This document shows, piece after piece, positions 51,460 to 60,630 of a stretch of 64,000 nucleotides of DNA. Each line of letters begins with the position of its first letter. The first letter of the stretch is position 1. A program made the translations under genes and the position numbers. The notes below the pieces were generated by a model. That model saw nothing but the letters and a program-made list of their open reading frames with translations. It did no database searches and was not told the origin of the DNA. This DNA is from Solirubrum puertoriconensis (GTDB lineage: Bacteria; Bacteroidota; Bacteroidia; Cytophagales; Hymenobacteraceae): assembly GCF_001483135.1 (NCBI RefSeq), contig NZ_LNAL01000007.1, positions 186,001 through 250,000 on the forward strand. The letters are read 5' to 3'.

Positions 51460-51763
51460 GTGATGAAAAAAGGCTTAGGAGGTCATTGATAAGCCGAGGT
51501 GTAGCAGCTTAGTGCAGTGAAGTGGTGTGGCCTAACAATAACATCAAATTGCTGCGCTTTTCAGCTATTCGCAAGGCAAGCAGTGTGCAGCAAGTGCTCT
51601 TGTATATTGATTTTTATATGTTTTGTGGCCTTCTACCGAACTAAACCAGTAATGGTTAGCATATTGTCGAGGTTTTTTTGTTTTGTTGTTCTACATTAAG
51701 CCTCGTCAGCAGCCCTTGGGCAGCTTCAATGCCAGCAAAAACGATTGCGGAGCGTGTTTTTAC

Positions 51764-51797
51764 TTTCTGAAAACTCCCCGCCAGCTTCCTATCTTTG
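51764..51797 (+). promoter_or_regulatory. Predicted dnaN promoter
   Basis: Exact TAnnTTTG match TATCTTTG at 51790-51797; the -33 region has TTTCTG at 51764-51769, an imperfect TTG. Lies 34 bases before dnaN ATG. The rest of the 51460-51763 gap is AT-rich and without other features. Confidence 0.6.
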
Positions 51798-51831
51798 CTC
51801 TCTACAGTCAGAACCCTTCCCAAACCCCCGT

Positions 51832-52956
51832 ATGAAGTTCATCGTCTCGTCTTCGGCGTTGCTAAAGCAGCTCCAGAGCATCAATGGTGTCGTCACGAAC
51901 AATCCCGTGGTGCCCATCCTAGAGAACTTTCTGTTTGAAATTGAGAACGGGAAGCTGACGATTACCGCCTCCGATTTGGAGACGAGCATGATTACCGAGT
52001 TGCCGGTAGAAGCCCGCGAAAGCGGCCGCATTGCTGCGCCGGCGCGCATCCTGCTCGACACTCTGAAGAACCTGCCCGATCAGCCGGTTACCTTCACCAT
52101 CGACGAGGAAACCTACGGTATCGAAATTGCCTCGGCCAACGGTCGCTACAAGCTCGCGGGCGAAAACGCTACGGATTTTCCGCGAGTACCCGTAGTGAAG
52201 GGTTCGGCTCCGGTTGAGATTCCGTCGCAGGCACTGCAGCGGGCCATCAACAAAACCATTTTCGCGGTAAGCACCGACGAGCTGCGCCCCGCCATGACGG
52301 GCATTTTGGTGCAGCTGGCCGATGGGCAAGTAACCTTTGTGGCTACCGATGGCCACCGCTTGCTGCGCTACCGCCGCCAGGATGTGAACCCCGGCCAAAC
52401 GGCCAACCTCATCATCCCGCGCAAAGCCTTTAATCTGCTGAAGGGTGCGTTGCCCTCCGAAGCAACAACGGCGCGCATGGAGTTCAACCAGTCGAATGCG
52501 TTCTTCTCGTTCAACCAAATGCGCCTCGTGTGCCGCCTCATCGACGAGCGGTATCCCGACTACGAAAATGTTATTCCGGTTTCGAACCCGAACAAGCTAA
52601 TTATCGACCGCGCCCAGTTCCTGAACTCGGTTAAGCGTATCGCCATTTACTCGAACAAAACCACGCACCAGGTACGCCTGCGCTTGGCCGGTTCGGAAAT
52701 GACGGTTTCGGCCGAAGACCTCGACTTCTCTAACGAAGCCAACGAAAAGCTGCCTTGCCAGTACGACGGTGAGGATATGGAAATCGGCTTCAACGCGCGT
52801 TTCCTGATTGAGATGCTCTCGAACATCGACTCGGAGGAAATTACCCTCGAGCTGAGCACCCCGAACCGTGCTGGTTTGCTAATGCCGACCCTGGCCGACG
52901 ACAACGAGAACATCCTGATGCTGGTAATGCCGGTGATGCTCAACAACTACGTGTAA
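51832..52956 (+). CDS. dnaN: DNA polymerase III beta sliding clamp
   Basis: 374 aa from ATG 51832 (earlier in-frame bases lie in the promoter). Ring-shaped clamp that holds DNA polymerase on the template. Seen: three repeated beta-clamp domains, start MKFIVSSSALLKQLQSINGVV, IPSQALQRAINKTIFAVSTDELRPAMTGILVQ, ATDGHRLLRYRR, and the C-terminal LMPTLADDNENILMLVMPVMLNNYV. Single copy in the window; gldC follows. Confidence 0.97.
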   Translation: MKFIVSSSALLKQLQSINGVVTNNPVVPILENFLFEIENGKLTITASDLETSMITELPVEARESGRIAAPARILLDTLKNLPDQPVTFTIDEETYGIEIASANGRYKLAGENATDFPRVPVVKGSAPVEIPSQALQRAINKTIFAVSTDELRPAMTGILVQLADGQVTFVATDGHRLLRYRRQDVNPGQTANLIIPRKAFNLLKGALPSEATTARMEFNQSNAFFSFNQMRLVCRLIDERYPDYENVIPVSNPNKLIIDRAQFLNSVKRIAIYSNKTTHQVRLRLAGSEMTVSAEDLDFSNEANEKLPCQYDGEDMEIGFNARFLIEMLSNIDSEEITLELSTPNRAGLLMPTLADDNENILMLVMPVMLNNYV

Positions 52957-52975
52957 CCGCACGCAAGTACTACCT

Positions 52976-53084
52976 CTGTCATCCTGAGGCGTTAGCCGAA
53001 GGCCCCTCTCACGTCGGATTGTATCCATCCGGTCCTAGGTCGTTCAGACGTGATAAGGTCCTTCGCTGGGGCTCAGGATGACAG
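52976..53084. repeat. GTCAT-ended inverted repeat after dnaN (copy C), possible terminator
   Basis: Perfect 13-bp ends (52976-52988 with 53072-53084), with imperfect inner arms (GCCGAAGG.../...CCTTCGC and CACGTC/GACGTG). Starts 19 bases after the dnaN stop. Six T residues (53087-53092) follow, so it could terminate dnaN. Confidence 0.75.
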
Positions 53085-53132
53085 CCTTTTTTACCCGCCA
53101 CTTACCAGACGACTTTCAACCGTCTTTTTACC

Positions 53133-53471
53133 ATGAAGAAATCCGAAATCCGCTTCAGCATTGCGCTTGACGACCAGAACATTCCGGAAGCCATTAGCTG
53201 GAGTGCTACCGATGCCGGCGCCGATATCAATTTTGCCAAGGCCATGAATATCAGCATCTGGGACCGGGAGCAACTTGGTACCATGAAGATTGACCTTTGG
53301 ACCAAGGAGATGCCTGTGAACGAGATGAAGCGCTTCTACGTGGACATGATTGGCTCTTTGGCCGAAAGCATTGTGGCCGCTACCAACGACGAATACATGG
53401 GCGCCAAACTGCGGGCCCTAGGTAAGGAAATGGCCCAGCACGTAGAGCAGGAAGAGCGCAACCAGAAATAG
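53133..53471 (+). CDS. gldC: Gliding-motility protein GldC
   Basis: 112 aa. Family start KKSEIRFSIALDDQNIPEAISWSATDAG..., WDREQLGTMKIDLWTKEMPVNEMKRFYVDM..., matching GldC. Soluble; role in gliding undefined. Stands between dnaN and a bidirectional terminator, away from gldAFG. Confidence 0.9.
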   Translation: MKKSEIRFSIALDDQNIPEAISWSATDAGADINFAKAMNISIWDREQLGTMKIDLWTKEMPVNEMKRFYVDMIGSLAESIVAATNDEYMGAKLRALGKEMAQHVEQEERNQK

Positions 53472-53491
53472 GCTCTCAGCCTAGCAACACG

Positions 53492-53537
53492 CAAAGAAAA
53501 AGCCCGCTTAGCAGCTGCTAAGCGGGCTTTTTCTTTG
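53492..53537. terminator. Perfect 46-base palindromic bidirectional terminator
   Basis: Perfect 23-bp arms (53492-53514 with 53515-53537) with T runs on both sides, between gldC (+) and the convergent gene (-). Typical strong terminator, not a mobile element. Confidence 0.85.
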
Positions 53538-53549
53538 TATCGGCATCAA

Positions 53550-54047
53550 CTAGCGCCCACCACCCGAGGTAGGCTTGTTGTTGTCTTTGGTCTGCGTAAT
53601 GGTAGCACCTTTGGCGCTAGCCGGAAGCGGGTTCTGCACGGCTTTTACGAGCATGATGTCGGTGGCCTGAGCAGCGTAGTCCTTGTCGTATTTGTAGTAC
53701 ATGGGGCGGCGGCCGTAATAGTCGCTGTACTGATCGGTAGTTAATACGGCGCGCAACTCTTGGTCACGCTCGCGGCACACGCCCTGGCATTGCTCATCAA
53801 TCAGTTTGTTGTTGCCAGCATACCGCGTTTCAATGGCGGCCATCTTGGCAACTTTATCCTGATTGATGGCGCGGAGCTTGGTGGTTTGGTAATTGTTCAG
53901 ACGCAGCTCGCGGGCCATCTGGTCGGAAAGACGCTCGGCGCGTTGCTGCACAACGGGGTTCTTTTTAGCCGATGGTTGCTGTGCTTGCGCACCGAGTGCC
54001 ATACCCGATGCCAGCACAGCCGTAGCAATCATCTTTATGGTAGTCAT
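53550..54047 (-). CDS. Small periplasmic protein, Spy/CpxP-like
   Basis: 165 aa from ATG 54047. Signal peptide (MIATAVLASGMALGAQAQ); helical middle with RAERLSDQMARELRLNNYQTTKLRAINQDKVAKMAAIETRY, resembling the LTXXQ/Spy fold, then KYDKDYAAQATDIM and a Gly-rich end. Function unknown; possibly an envelope chaperone, inferred. Confidence 0.65.
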   Translation of the reverse strand: MTTIKMIATAVLASGMALGAQAQQPSAKKNPVVQQRAERLSDQMARELRLNNYQTTKLRAINQDKVAKMAAIETRYAGNNKLIDEQCQGVCRERDQELRAVLTTDQYSDYYGRRPMYYKYDKDYAAQATDIMLVKAVQNPLPASAKGATITQTKDNNKPTSGGGR

Positions 54048-54233
54048 GGCAAGTATCGTTGAGGGCCTAAGCCGCTGAAACAATGGTTGGGCCGCCGAAG
54101 CAACCTACGCTTCTTCCTAACGAAAAAGTGTGCCAGGCAGTTCGGCTTTCACCGGCAAACTAGTAAAAACCAAACCGGCTGGCTTCTGCTACATACGTGC
54201 AAAACGCCAGCCGGTTGACGGTCAAGTACTTAA

Positions 54234-54770
54234 TTAGAACTTGTTCATCCACATCATCGACTCCACGGGTTTGTCGGTGCGGGCGTTGTACTTAGCATTG
54301 GGCTTGCGGTTGTAGTAGTTTTGGATGGCTCCTTCGACCGCAAAGTAGATAAGCTGGCCAATGGGCATACCGCGGTAAATGCGCACGGGCTGCGTTACGC
54401 TGATTTCGAGCGTCCAGGTGTTGGAGAAGCCCACGTCGCCCTTGCCAGCGGTGGCGTGGATATCGATACCCAGGCGGCCTACCGAGCTTTTGCCTTCCAG
54501 GAAAGGCACGTGTGCGTGCGTCTCGGTGTACTCCTCGGTTACGCCCAGGTACAAGGTTTCGGGCGTGAGCACAAAGCCTTCCTCCGGAATTTCAAACACA
54601 TCAATCTGATTGTGCTTGCGCGCATCAAGCACATGGTCGCGGTAGGTAGCCAGGTAACGGCCTAGGTGCACATCGTAGGAGTTGGTGCCCAGGCAAGCGC
54701 GGTCGAAGGGTTCGATTACGATGGTGCCGCGCTCCATCTCGGCTAGGATTTGCTCGTCGGTAAGAATCAT
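54234..54770 (-). CDS. dcd: dCTP deaminase
   Basis: 178 aa from ATG 54770. Converts dCTP to dUTP for dTMP synthesis. Seen: MILTDEQILAEMERGTIVIEPFDRACLGTNSYDVHLGRYL, catalytic loop GKSSVGRLGIDIHATAGKGDVGFSNTWTLEISVT, and RIYRGMPIGQLIYF; all dUTPase-like trimer fold of the Dcd family. Same strand as the preceding gene, 89 bases after its stop. Confidence 0.95.
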   Translation of the reverse strand: MILTDEQILAEMERGTIVIEPFDRACLGTNSYDVHLGRYLATYRDHVLDARKHNQIDVFEIPEEGFVLTPETLYLGVTEEYTETHAHVPFLEGKSSVGRLGIDIHATAGKGDVGFSNTWTLEISVTQPVRIYRGMPIGQLIYFAVEGAIQNYYNRKPNAKYNARTDKPVESMMWMNKF

Positions 54771-54858
54771 TGGGGGAGAGGTATTGAATCCGAAAGGGCA
54801 GAAGCTACATTGATACAAGCATTGCTTCGGCCCCTGGCTTCAGGGTGTGGCGAAGCAC

Positions 54859-55767
54859 CTAGGCTTCGTCGTCTTCGTAACGGTCGGTGGGCAGCACCAT
54901 GGCGGTGCGGCGTTTCGGGGCAGCCTCCGCGGGTTCCTCAGCGGCTTCTTCCTCGTAGTCGGGCTCGGTTGTGAGGGCATTGATCTGAGCCCGCATGCCA
55001 GGGATTACCGACATGGTGAGGTAAAGCATCAGCGCCAGCGAAAATACCGAGCACAACAGGGTGGTGTAATCAACCCAGTCGTGGGCCGGCTTAACAGTGT
55101 TCTCGCCGAAGGTGCGTGCGGGGCGGCTGATCATTGGGTTGCTCAGGCTCTCTTCCGCTACGGCATCGGGGTTGGGCTGCGGGTCCTCAAGGGGTTTAGC
55201 AACGGACTCTTCAGCCTGGGCATCTACATCGGCCGGGGGCACATTGGCCGCATCGGCCATAAGTTCCTCCGGAGCGGGGTCTTGCGAGGCGTTGAACTGA
55301 GCGCTGGCCTGCTTGATGTAGCGCTGCAGCGAATGGATGAGCGCCACGCGCTCGTCGCGCGGCAACACCCGGATGAAGAACTCAAAGTTGCGGTCGACCA
55401 GCACGCTGTTAAGCTGCTTCTCGAACTCAGCCAAATCGGTGCGGCCTTTGCCAAAACGCTGCTTGTACCGCTCGGCTACGCTGTTGTAGTTGCGGAACAG
55501 CGTTTTCAGGTCTTCGCGGCCGGCGTAGTCGTCGAACTCCTTGCGGGCCTTGGCCGTGCGCAGATTGACTGGGTACTTGCGGCGCGTAAAGGACTTGTCG
55601 TAGACGGTTTCCATCGTGCGGAAGTTGATTTCGTCTACGGCGCGGTCGAAGAGTTGCTTGTTTTGCGCAGCGGTGTTCTCGGATTGGGCACGCAACCCCA
55701 TCGGCACAACCAGCAGCACAAGCAGCAAGCTCCAAAACCCAAAACAGTAACGGTAAGGCATGGGCAA
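54859..55767 (-). CDS. Membrane protein of unknown function
   Basis: 302 aa. Signal-like start (CFGFWSLLLVLLVVPMGLRAQ), a mostly helical exterior part (about 30-230) and one TM helix (TLLCSVFSLALMLYLTMSVI, about 240-262), then an acidic tail with EEEAAEEPAEAAP and basic KRRT. Topology suggests an exported N part anchored by a single helix. No family recognised; common context in Bacteroidota not known. Confidence 0.6.
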   Translation of the reverse strand: MPMPYRYCFGFWSLLLVLLVVPMGLRAQSENTAAQNKQLFDRAVDEINFRTMETVYDKSFTRRKYPVNLRTAKARKEFDDYAGREDLKTLFRNYNSVAERYKQRFGKGRTDLAEFEKQLNSVLVDRNFEFFIRVLPRDERVALIHSLQRYIKQASAQFNASQDPAPEELMADAANVPPADVDAQAEESVAKPLEDPQPNPDAVAEESLSNPMISRPARTFGENTVKPAHDWVDYTTLLCSVFSLALMLYLTMSVIPGMRAQINALTTEPDYEEEAAEEPAEAAPKRRTAMVLPTDRYEDDEA

Positions 55768-55892
55768 CAGGCAAACAGTTTTCCGGGCAAAGGTAAACTG
55801 CTGAGCCTATTGATGCAGTGCTTTATTTGATTCCTTGCCGGCGCGGGAGAAATTCAATGCTGGTGAGCCTGACGCCCTAGGTGCGTAAAGCC

Positions 55893-55974
55893 GTCATCCT
55901 GACGAAGGAGGGCCTTATTACATGGGATAGTTTTCACTACCTCATGTAATAAGGCCCTCCTTCGTCAGGATGAC
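55893..55974. repeat. Long inverted repeat after hemL (copy D)
   Basis: Perfect 32-bp arms (55893-55924 with 55943-55974), GTCATCCTGACGAAGG... ends; 17 bases after the hemL stop on the minus strand. Strong hairpin in the mRNA. Confidence 0.85.
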
Positions 55975-55991
55975 AAGGTTGGTGGGCTTGC

Positions 55992-57305
55992 TTACAGGCC
56001 GTGTGCTTCGCGCATCGATTCGCGGCAGGCGCTTAGATAAAAGTCAACGAGGTCGTCGGTAACGGCGGTGCTCACAAACAGGGCCTCGAACTGCGAAGGG
56101 GCCAGGTACACGCCGCGGTTGAGCATGGCCCGGAAGTAGCGGCCGAATGCCTCCAAATCGGAGGTTTTAGCCGAAGCCAAATCAGTTACGGGCTGCTGCG
56201 TGAAGAATACGCTCCACATCGAGCCCACGCGGTTTACGGTGTAGTTAAGGCCCAACTCGGCGGCAATTTCGTAGGTGCCCTCGGCGAGGCGGGCACTAGT
56301 GCGCTCCAGTTGCTCGTACACCTCGGGGTGCTCGTTGAGGTAGCGCAGCTGCGCCATGCCGGCGGCCGTGGCAATGGGGTTGCCCGAGAGCGTACCTGCC
56401 TGGTACACCTTGCCGGCCGGAGCTACGTTGTCCATAATCTCGGCACGGCCGCCGTAGGCACCCACCGGCATGCCACCGCCGATGATCTTACCTAGGGTCG
56501 TCATGTCGGGCTGAATGCCGAACAGCTCCTGGGCGCCGCCGCGGGCTAGGCGGAAGCCCGTCATCACTTCATCGAAAATGAACACGATGCCGTGCTTGGT
56601 GCACAGCTCGCGCAGGCCTTGCAGGTAACCTTCGGCGGGCGGCACCAAACCAATGTTGCCTACTACCGGCTCCAGAATGATGGCGGCAATTTGGTTGGGG
56701 TTGACAGCAATGGCCTGCTCCACGGCGCCTAGGTCGTTGTAGGGCACCGTAAGGGTGTCTTTGGCAACGCTCTCGGTTACGCCGGGCGAATCGGGCGTAC
56801 CCAAGGTGAGGGCGCCCGAGCCAGCCGAAATCAAGAACGAGTCGCCGTGGCCGTGGTAGCAGCCTTCAAACTTCAGGATTTTGTCGCGGCCGGTGTAGCC
56901 GCGGGCTACCCGAATGGCCGACATAGTGGCCTCGGTGCCGGAATTTACCAAACGCACTTTCTCTACGCTGGGCACCATCTCGCAAATCAGCTCGGCCATT
57001 TCAACCTCGCGGCGCGTAGGTGCACCAAACGACAACGAATCGGGCAAAGCACGCTGCACAGCTTCCAGCACGATCTGCGGCGCGTGGCCCAAAATCATAG
57101 GGCCCCACGAGTTGATGAAATCAAGGTAGCGGTTGCCGTCTACATCGGTCAGCCACGCGCCCTCGGCTGATTTCATGAACACGGGGTGGCCACCCACGGC
57201 GCGGAAAGCGCGCACGGGCGAGTTGACGCCGCCCGGAATCAGGTCTTTAGCGCGGGTGAAAAGCTGGTCGCTGGTAGCGAGGTTAAGGTCGGTTGCTTGC
57301 TGCAT
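55992..57305 (-). CDS. hemL: Glutamate-1-semialdehyde 2,1-aminomutase
   Basis: 437 aa, PLP enzyme of heme/tetrapyrrole synthesis via the C5 pathway. Seen: GGVNSPVRAFRAVGGHPVFM, GCYHGHGDSFLISAGSGALTLG, IFDEVMTGFRLARGGAQELFGIQPDMTTLGKIIGGGMPVGAYGG (PLP Lys in LGKIIGGG). Complete. Downstream of dgt in the same orientation, separated by the compound repeat E. Confidence 0.96.
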   Translation of the reverse strand: MQQATDLNLATSDQLFTRAKDLIPGGVNSPVRAFRAVGGHPVFMKSAEGAWLTDVDGNRYLDFINSWGPMILGHAPQIVLEAVQRALPDSLSFGAPTRREVEMAELICEMVPSVEKVRLVNSGTEATMSAIRVARGYTGRDKILKFEGCYHGHGDSFLISAGSGALTLGTPDSPGVTESVAKDTLTVPYNDLGAVEQAIAVNPNQIAAIILEPVVGNIGLVPPAEGYLQGLRELCTKHGIVFIFDEVMTGFRLARGGAQELFGIQPDMTTLGKIIGGGMPVGAYGGRAEIMDNVAPAGKVYQAGTLSGNPIATAAGMAQLRYLNEHPEVYEQLERTSARLAEGTYEIAAELGLNYTVNRVGSMWSVFFTQQPVTDLASAKTSDLEAFGRYFRAMLNRGVYLAPSQFEALFVSTAVTDDLVDFYLSACRESMREAHGL

Positions 57306-57391
57306 AAGTAGGTAACAACGTACGGGCGCGGTTTGTCCCGCCGAAGTGCAGGCAAAGGTATACGGTAGGTAACTTTATTAAGGGCAAATAG

Positions 57392-57624
57392 AGCAGCCGT
57401 TCCCTTAGCTGTCATTGCGAGCAAAGCGAAGCAATCGGTCCTGGGCAGGGTACGACCTTTCACCCAGCGCTAAACGAAAACCTGTACGCGGACTTGCAGA
57501 GTCCGCGCTACATCGTTCGACTACGCCCTAGGTCGTTTACGCTTGGTGCTGGCTGAAGAGCCGAGGCTCAGACGGGACCGATTGCTTCGCTTTGCTCGCA
57601 ATGACAGCTAAGGGAACGGCTGCT
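57392..57624. repeat. Compound nested inverted repeat between dgt and hemL (copy E)
   Basis: Perfect 50-bp outer arms (57392-57441 with 57575-57624) carrying GTCATTGCGAGCAAAGCG... and its complement, enclosing a 133-base core with further hairpins: CGCGGACT/AGTCCGCG (8 bp, near the centre), CTAAACGA/TCGTTTAC and CCAGCGC-type pairs. The whole 233-base unit folds into a cruciform-like or multi-branched structure. It ends 4 bases from the dgt stop. Confidence 0.85.
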
Positions 57625-57628
57625 TTGG

Positions 57629-59032
57629 TTAAAACCCTTTCGGCAAATCGATGCCCTTTATAGTGCGGTAGATGCTAAGCGCGTTCTGGTCGGTGAGGGA
57701 GCCCACGTAGTCGGTGAGCAGGATGATTTGCTCGTAGGCGGATAAGCCCAGCTGCGGACCCACAGCCCGAAACTGCGGTGGTATCAAGTCGAGGAGCTTG
57801 CGCGACCTAGGGCTGGCAGCCGGGTCGAAGATGCTGTGCAGAAAGGCATCTAGTAAGCCGCCGAGCACCTCGAAACCGGCGGCCTCGATTTGCAGCACGG
57901 GGCGGCTGCGATACAGGCGCTCCACCGATAACAGTGCTACTTGCTGCAGCTCGTGCCAGCAGCCCAGCTCTTTAATCAGGCTCGAATCGTACTCGCCGCG
58001 TAGCATGGCGGGGGCGTGCTGGGCAAACAGCTGAGCCGCTTCGGCTACCAGCTTGCCGATGAGGCGTGCGCGTACGTAGCCTAGTTCTTCGCGCCAGTCG
58101 CGCCATTCCACGCTGCGCGGGCGTGCGGGGGCGTCGGCGAGCATGTCGCGGAGCAGCTCCAAGCCTTCCTGGTGCGGAATCAGGCCCAGCTTCAGGCCGT
58201 CTTCAAAATCGATGATGCGGTAGCAGAGGTCGTCGGCGGCTTCTACCAGAAAAGCCAGAGGGTGGCGGTGGTAGAATCCCGACTCGTCGGATTTGGGCAG
58301 CAAGCCTAGGTCGTGGGCTACGTGCCGGAAACGCTCGGCTTCGGTTTGGAAGTGGCCGTACTTTTTCTCGCTGGCACCGCCGGTTTTGTCGTGGTCCTCA
58401 ACCACCGAGGGGCGCGGGTACTTGGTGAAAGCGCCCAGTACAGCGTAGGTAAGGCCCAACCCAGCCGAACCGGTGCTGTGCGCCGCGTAGGTATGGGTAA
58501 GCACCCGAAAACCAGCCGCGTTGCCCTCGAAGTTTTGCAAGTCGGCGCGTTGGGCGGGGCTGAGTACGCGCACAAACGGCTCGGCCGCAGGCGAGCGGAA
58601 GTAGCTGGAAATGGCGTCTTCGCCGGAGTGGCCAAAGGGTGGGTTGCCGATGTCGTGGGCGAGGCAGGCGGCGGCCACAATATCGCCGCAATCGGCATCG
58701 AAGTAGGGGAGTTGCTGGGCCAGCTCATCGTCTTGCTCCATCAGCAGGCGGCCGCTCATTCTACCTAGAGAGCGGCCCACGCAGGCGGTTTCGAGCGAGT
58801 GCGTGAGGCGCGTGTGCACGAAGTCGGTTTCGGGCAGGGGCATCACCTGCGTTTTGCGCTGCAGGCGGCGGAACGCCGAGCTGAACACCACGCGGTCGTA
58901 ATCGGCCACGAAGGCGCCGCGCACGGGAGCGGCGTCGGACACAACGTGCAGTTGCGGCTGCTCGGGGTAACGGCGGCGCGAGAGCAGCCGCTCCCAAGTC
59001 ATGGAGGCGGTAGTAGAGGAGGCGAGCTTCAT
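57629..59032 (-). CDS. dgt: dGTP triphosphohydrolase
   Basis: 467 aa from ATG 59032; ATG 59002 (MTWERLLS) is an alternative since related proteins often begin there. HD-domain enzyme removing triphosphate from dGTP/dNTPs. Seen: HTRLTHSLET, AHDIGNPPFGHSGEDAI with the HD pair, and later conserved YGHFQTEAERFRHVAHDLGL, RSVEWRDWREEL. Same direction as hemL. Confidence 0.93.
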   Translation of the reverse strand: MKLASSTTASMTWERLLSRRRYPEQPQLHVVSDAAPVRGAFVADYDRVVFSSAFRRLQRKTQVMPLPETDFVHTRLTHSLETACVGRSLGRMSGRLLMEQDDELAQQLPYFDADCGDIVAAACLAHDIGNPPFGHSGEDAISSYFRSPAAEPFVRVLSPAQRADLQNFEGNAAGFRVLTHTYAAHSTGSAGLGLTYAVLGAFTKYPRPSVVEDHDKTGGASEKKYGHFQTEAERFRHVAHDLGLLPKSDESGFYHRHPLAFLVEAADDLCYRIIDFEDGLKLGLIPHQEGLELLRDMLADAPARPRSVEWRDWREELGYVRARLIGKLVAEAAQLFAQHAPAMLRGEYDSSLIKELGCWHELQQVALLSVERLYRSRPVLQIEAAGFEVLGGLLDAFLHSIFDPAASPRSRKLLDLIPPQFRAVGPQLGLSAYEQIILLTDYVGSLTDQNALSIYRTIKGIDLPKGF

Positions 59033-59170
59033 GCAGCCCCCAAGATAGAAGGCTGCAAGCAAGCACAAAGCACCTAGGCGGGCAGTTGTGCGTACACGGA
59101 GCGCAGTACCCGGCTGAGCCTAGCTCGGCCTGCCTGTTTCCTGTGCTTTACCGCTAAACTCCGCCCGGTT

Positions 59171-59611
59171 ATGCTGCTGCTCACCGAACTCAACGCCGTG
59201 GTGCACGATCTGTACGACTGCATCAGTTTTGGCCCCGGCAAGCGGCCCAATTTCCGCCTCATGCGGCGCATATTTCTGCCCCAGGCTCACCTGATAAATG
59301 CCAACGGCACGCAGCCACAGCTGCTCACGCTCGATGCCTTTATTAACAGCATCGAGGCTAACTTAAACGCAGGAAAATTCACGGCCTTCGAAGAAACCGA
59401 AGTAAAGCACACCACCGAAGTGTTCGGCAAGGTGGCCCACCGGTTTAGCACCTACGAGGCGCGGTTTACACCCGGCTCCGTGGAGCCCGATATTGTGGGC
59501 ATCAACAGCATTCAGTTTGTGCACGCCGATGGCCGATGGCAGGTAAGCTCCATTGCCTGGAACGACCAAACGCCGGAGCGCACGTTGCCGGAGCAGTACC
59601 AGCCGGATTGA
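59171..59611 (+). CDS. NTF2-like / SnoaL-type protein
   Basis: 146 aa. Cone-shaped NTF2 fold predicted from LDAFINSIEANLNAGKFTAFEETEVKHTTEVFGKVAHRFSTYEARFTPG and VHADGRWQVSSIAWNDQTP. Short, soluble, no catalytic residues obvious. Function unknown. Divergent from dgt, 139 bases apart. The following 59612-59825 (214 bases) is AT-rich with no gene I can support. Confidence 0.7.
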   Translation: MLLLTELNAVVHDLYDCISFGPGKRPNFRLMRRIFLPQAHLINANGTQPQLLTLDAFINSIEANLNAGKFTAFEETEVKHTTEVFGKVAHRFSTYEARFTPGSVEPDIVGINSIQFVHADGRWQVSSIAWNDQTPERTLPEQYQPD

Positions 59612-59825
59612 GTTTGTGAGGAGTAAGTGCTGTTGTATTTATCGGTTGACATAAACGCACTTGTAACAACAGGTAGCGGAACCAATCAACCCACTGAAGC
59701 GACTCGCTCCTTAAACTGCAGCAGCGGGCAAATGCGGCCGCGCCTGACTTACTGCAATTTCTAGAACGGTAGTTTATAAAAGTATTTTTACAACCATTGC
59801 TGTACCGCAATAGCGGACTGCACCT

Positions 59826-60344
59826 GTGCTATCAAATCTTATGCTTCCCATTGATACTGCGCTACATAACAAATTCCTGAAGTCCTTGAGCTACTACAAT
59901 TTAATAGGTGGCATTGTAGGCCTGATTATTCTCGCGTCTAATCTCCCTGAGCTAGGCCAATCATCTTTAAAGATTGGTGGTGGCATATACGCGACAATTT
60001 TCTTCATGCTCTCGATTGCCTCTTTTGGTATTTACCAGAAGCGGCAAGACCCAACATTGATGGGCGTTGTAGCCATTATGCAGCTACCGGCAATCGAGTA
60101 CGAAGGGCTGAAGTATGTACTCAGCAACGGGATGCTAGCCATCTTTGGTTTAGCTTCCCAAGGCAAGGTAAGCCTGACCCTTGATGCCCTCTACGAGGTC
60201 AAGTTTAAGTTTTGATTGGTGAATGAGGATGGCTGGTTTTTTGGTGTTAACATAGCTGCAGCAATCACGCTCTGGTACCTGTTACTGCGCTATCAATGGG
60301 CAGAGGCAACCGAAACCACGAAACCGAGCACGAAGCAAATGTGA
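59826..60344 (+). pseudogene. Membrane protein gene with in-frame TGA
   Basis: The intact part runs 59826-60215 (129 aa, stop TGA at 60213-60215). The same frame continues for 42 codons after the TGA to a TGA at 60342-60344, encoding LVNEDGWFFGVNIAAAITLWYLLLRYQWAE..., which is a typical TM helix with a basic tail. The pattern of four hydrophobic stretches (GGIVGLIILASNLPE, ATIFFMLSIASFGIYQ, VVAIMQLPAIEYEGLKYVL, then the TM after the TGA) makes the join convincing. Either a nonsense mutation (for example from TGG) or recoding/read-through; the first is more likely. The gene lies in an AT-richer patch. Confidence 0.6.
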
Positions 60345-60630
60345 GTAAAGTAGATCAAGCTCATATACCCTTATCTGTAATAGTAAGACAACAGCCCGCC
60401 TGAGCGTAATAAGCTGTTTGGGTTGTGGCTTATAAAATTTGCAGTCGAGCTGGATTGAAGATAGATGAGTTTCATAGTTAGACGAGAAGCCGCCTTTAAC
60501 GCGAAAGTTGCTTCACATAATTTTAACTGTTCAGTGCTCCTTGACAATGTTCTCTTTTGTAGCTCTAAGTAGTTGTATCTTACAAATGTATTTATGCAGG
60601 TGAAAGCAACTCTCGAGCAGCCCAGAATAC

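Noticed and set aside
51517-51699. Small ORF in the dnaN upstream gap
   Set aside because: AT-rich, Cys/Phe-rich without family; no support.
53492-53537. Perfect palindrome as a mobile-element end
   Set aside because: It is between convergent gene ends with T runs on both sides, so a bidirectional terminator explains it.
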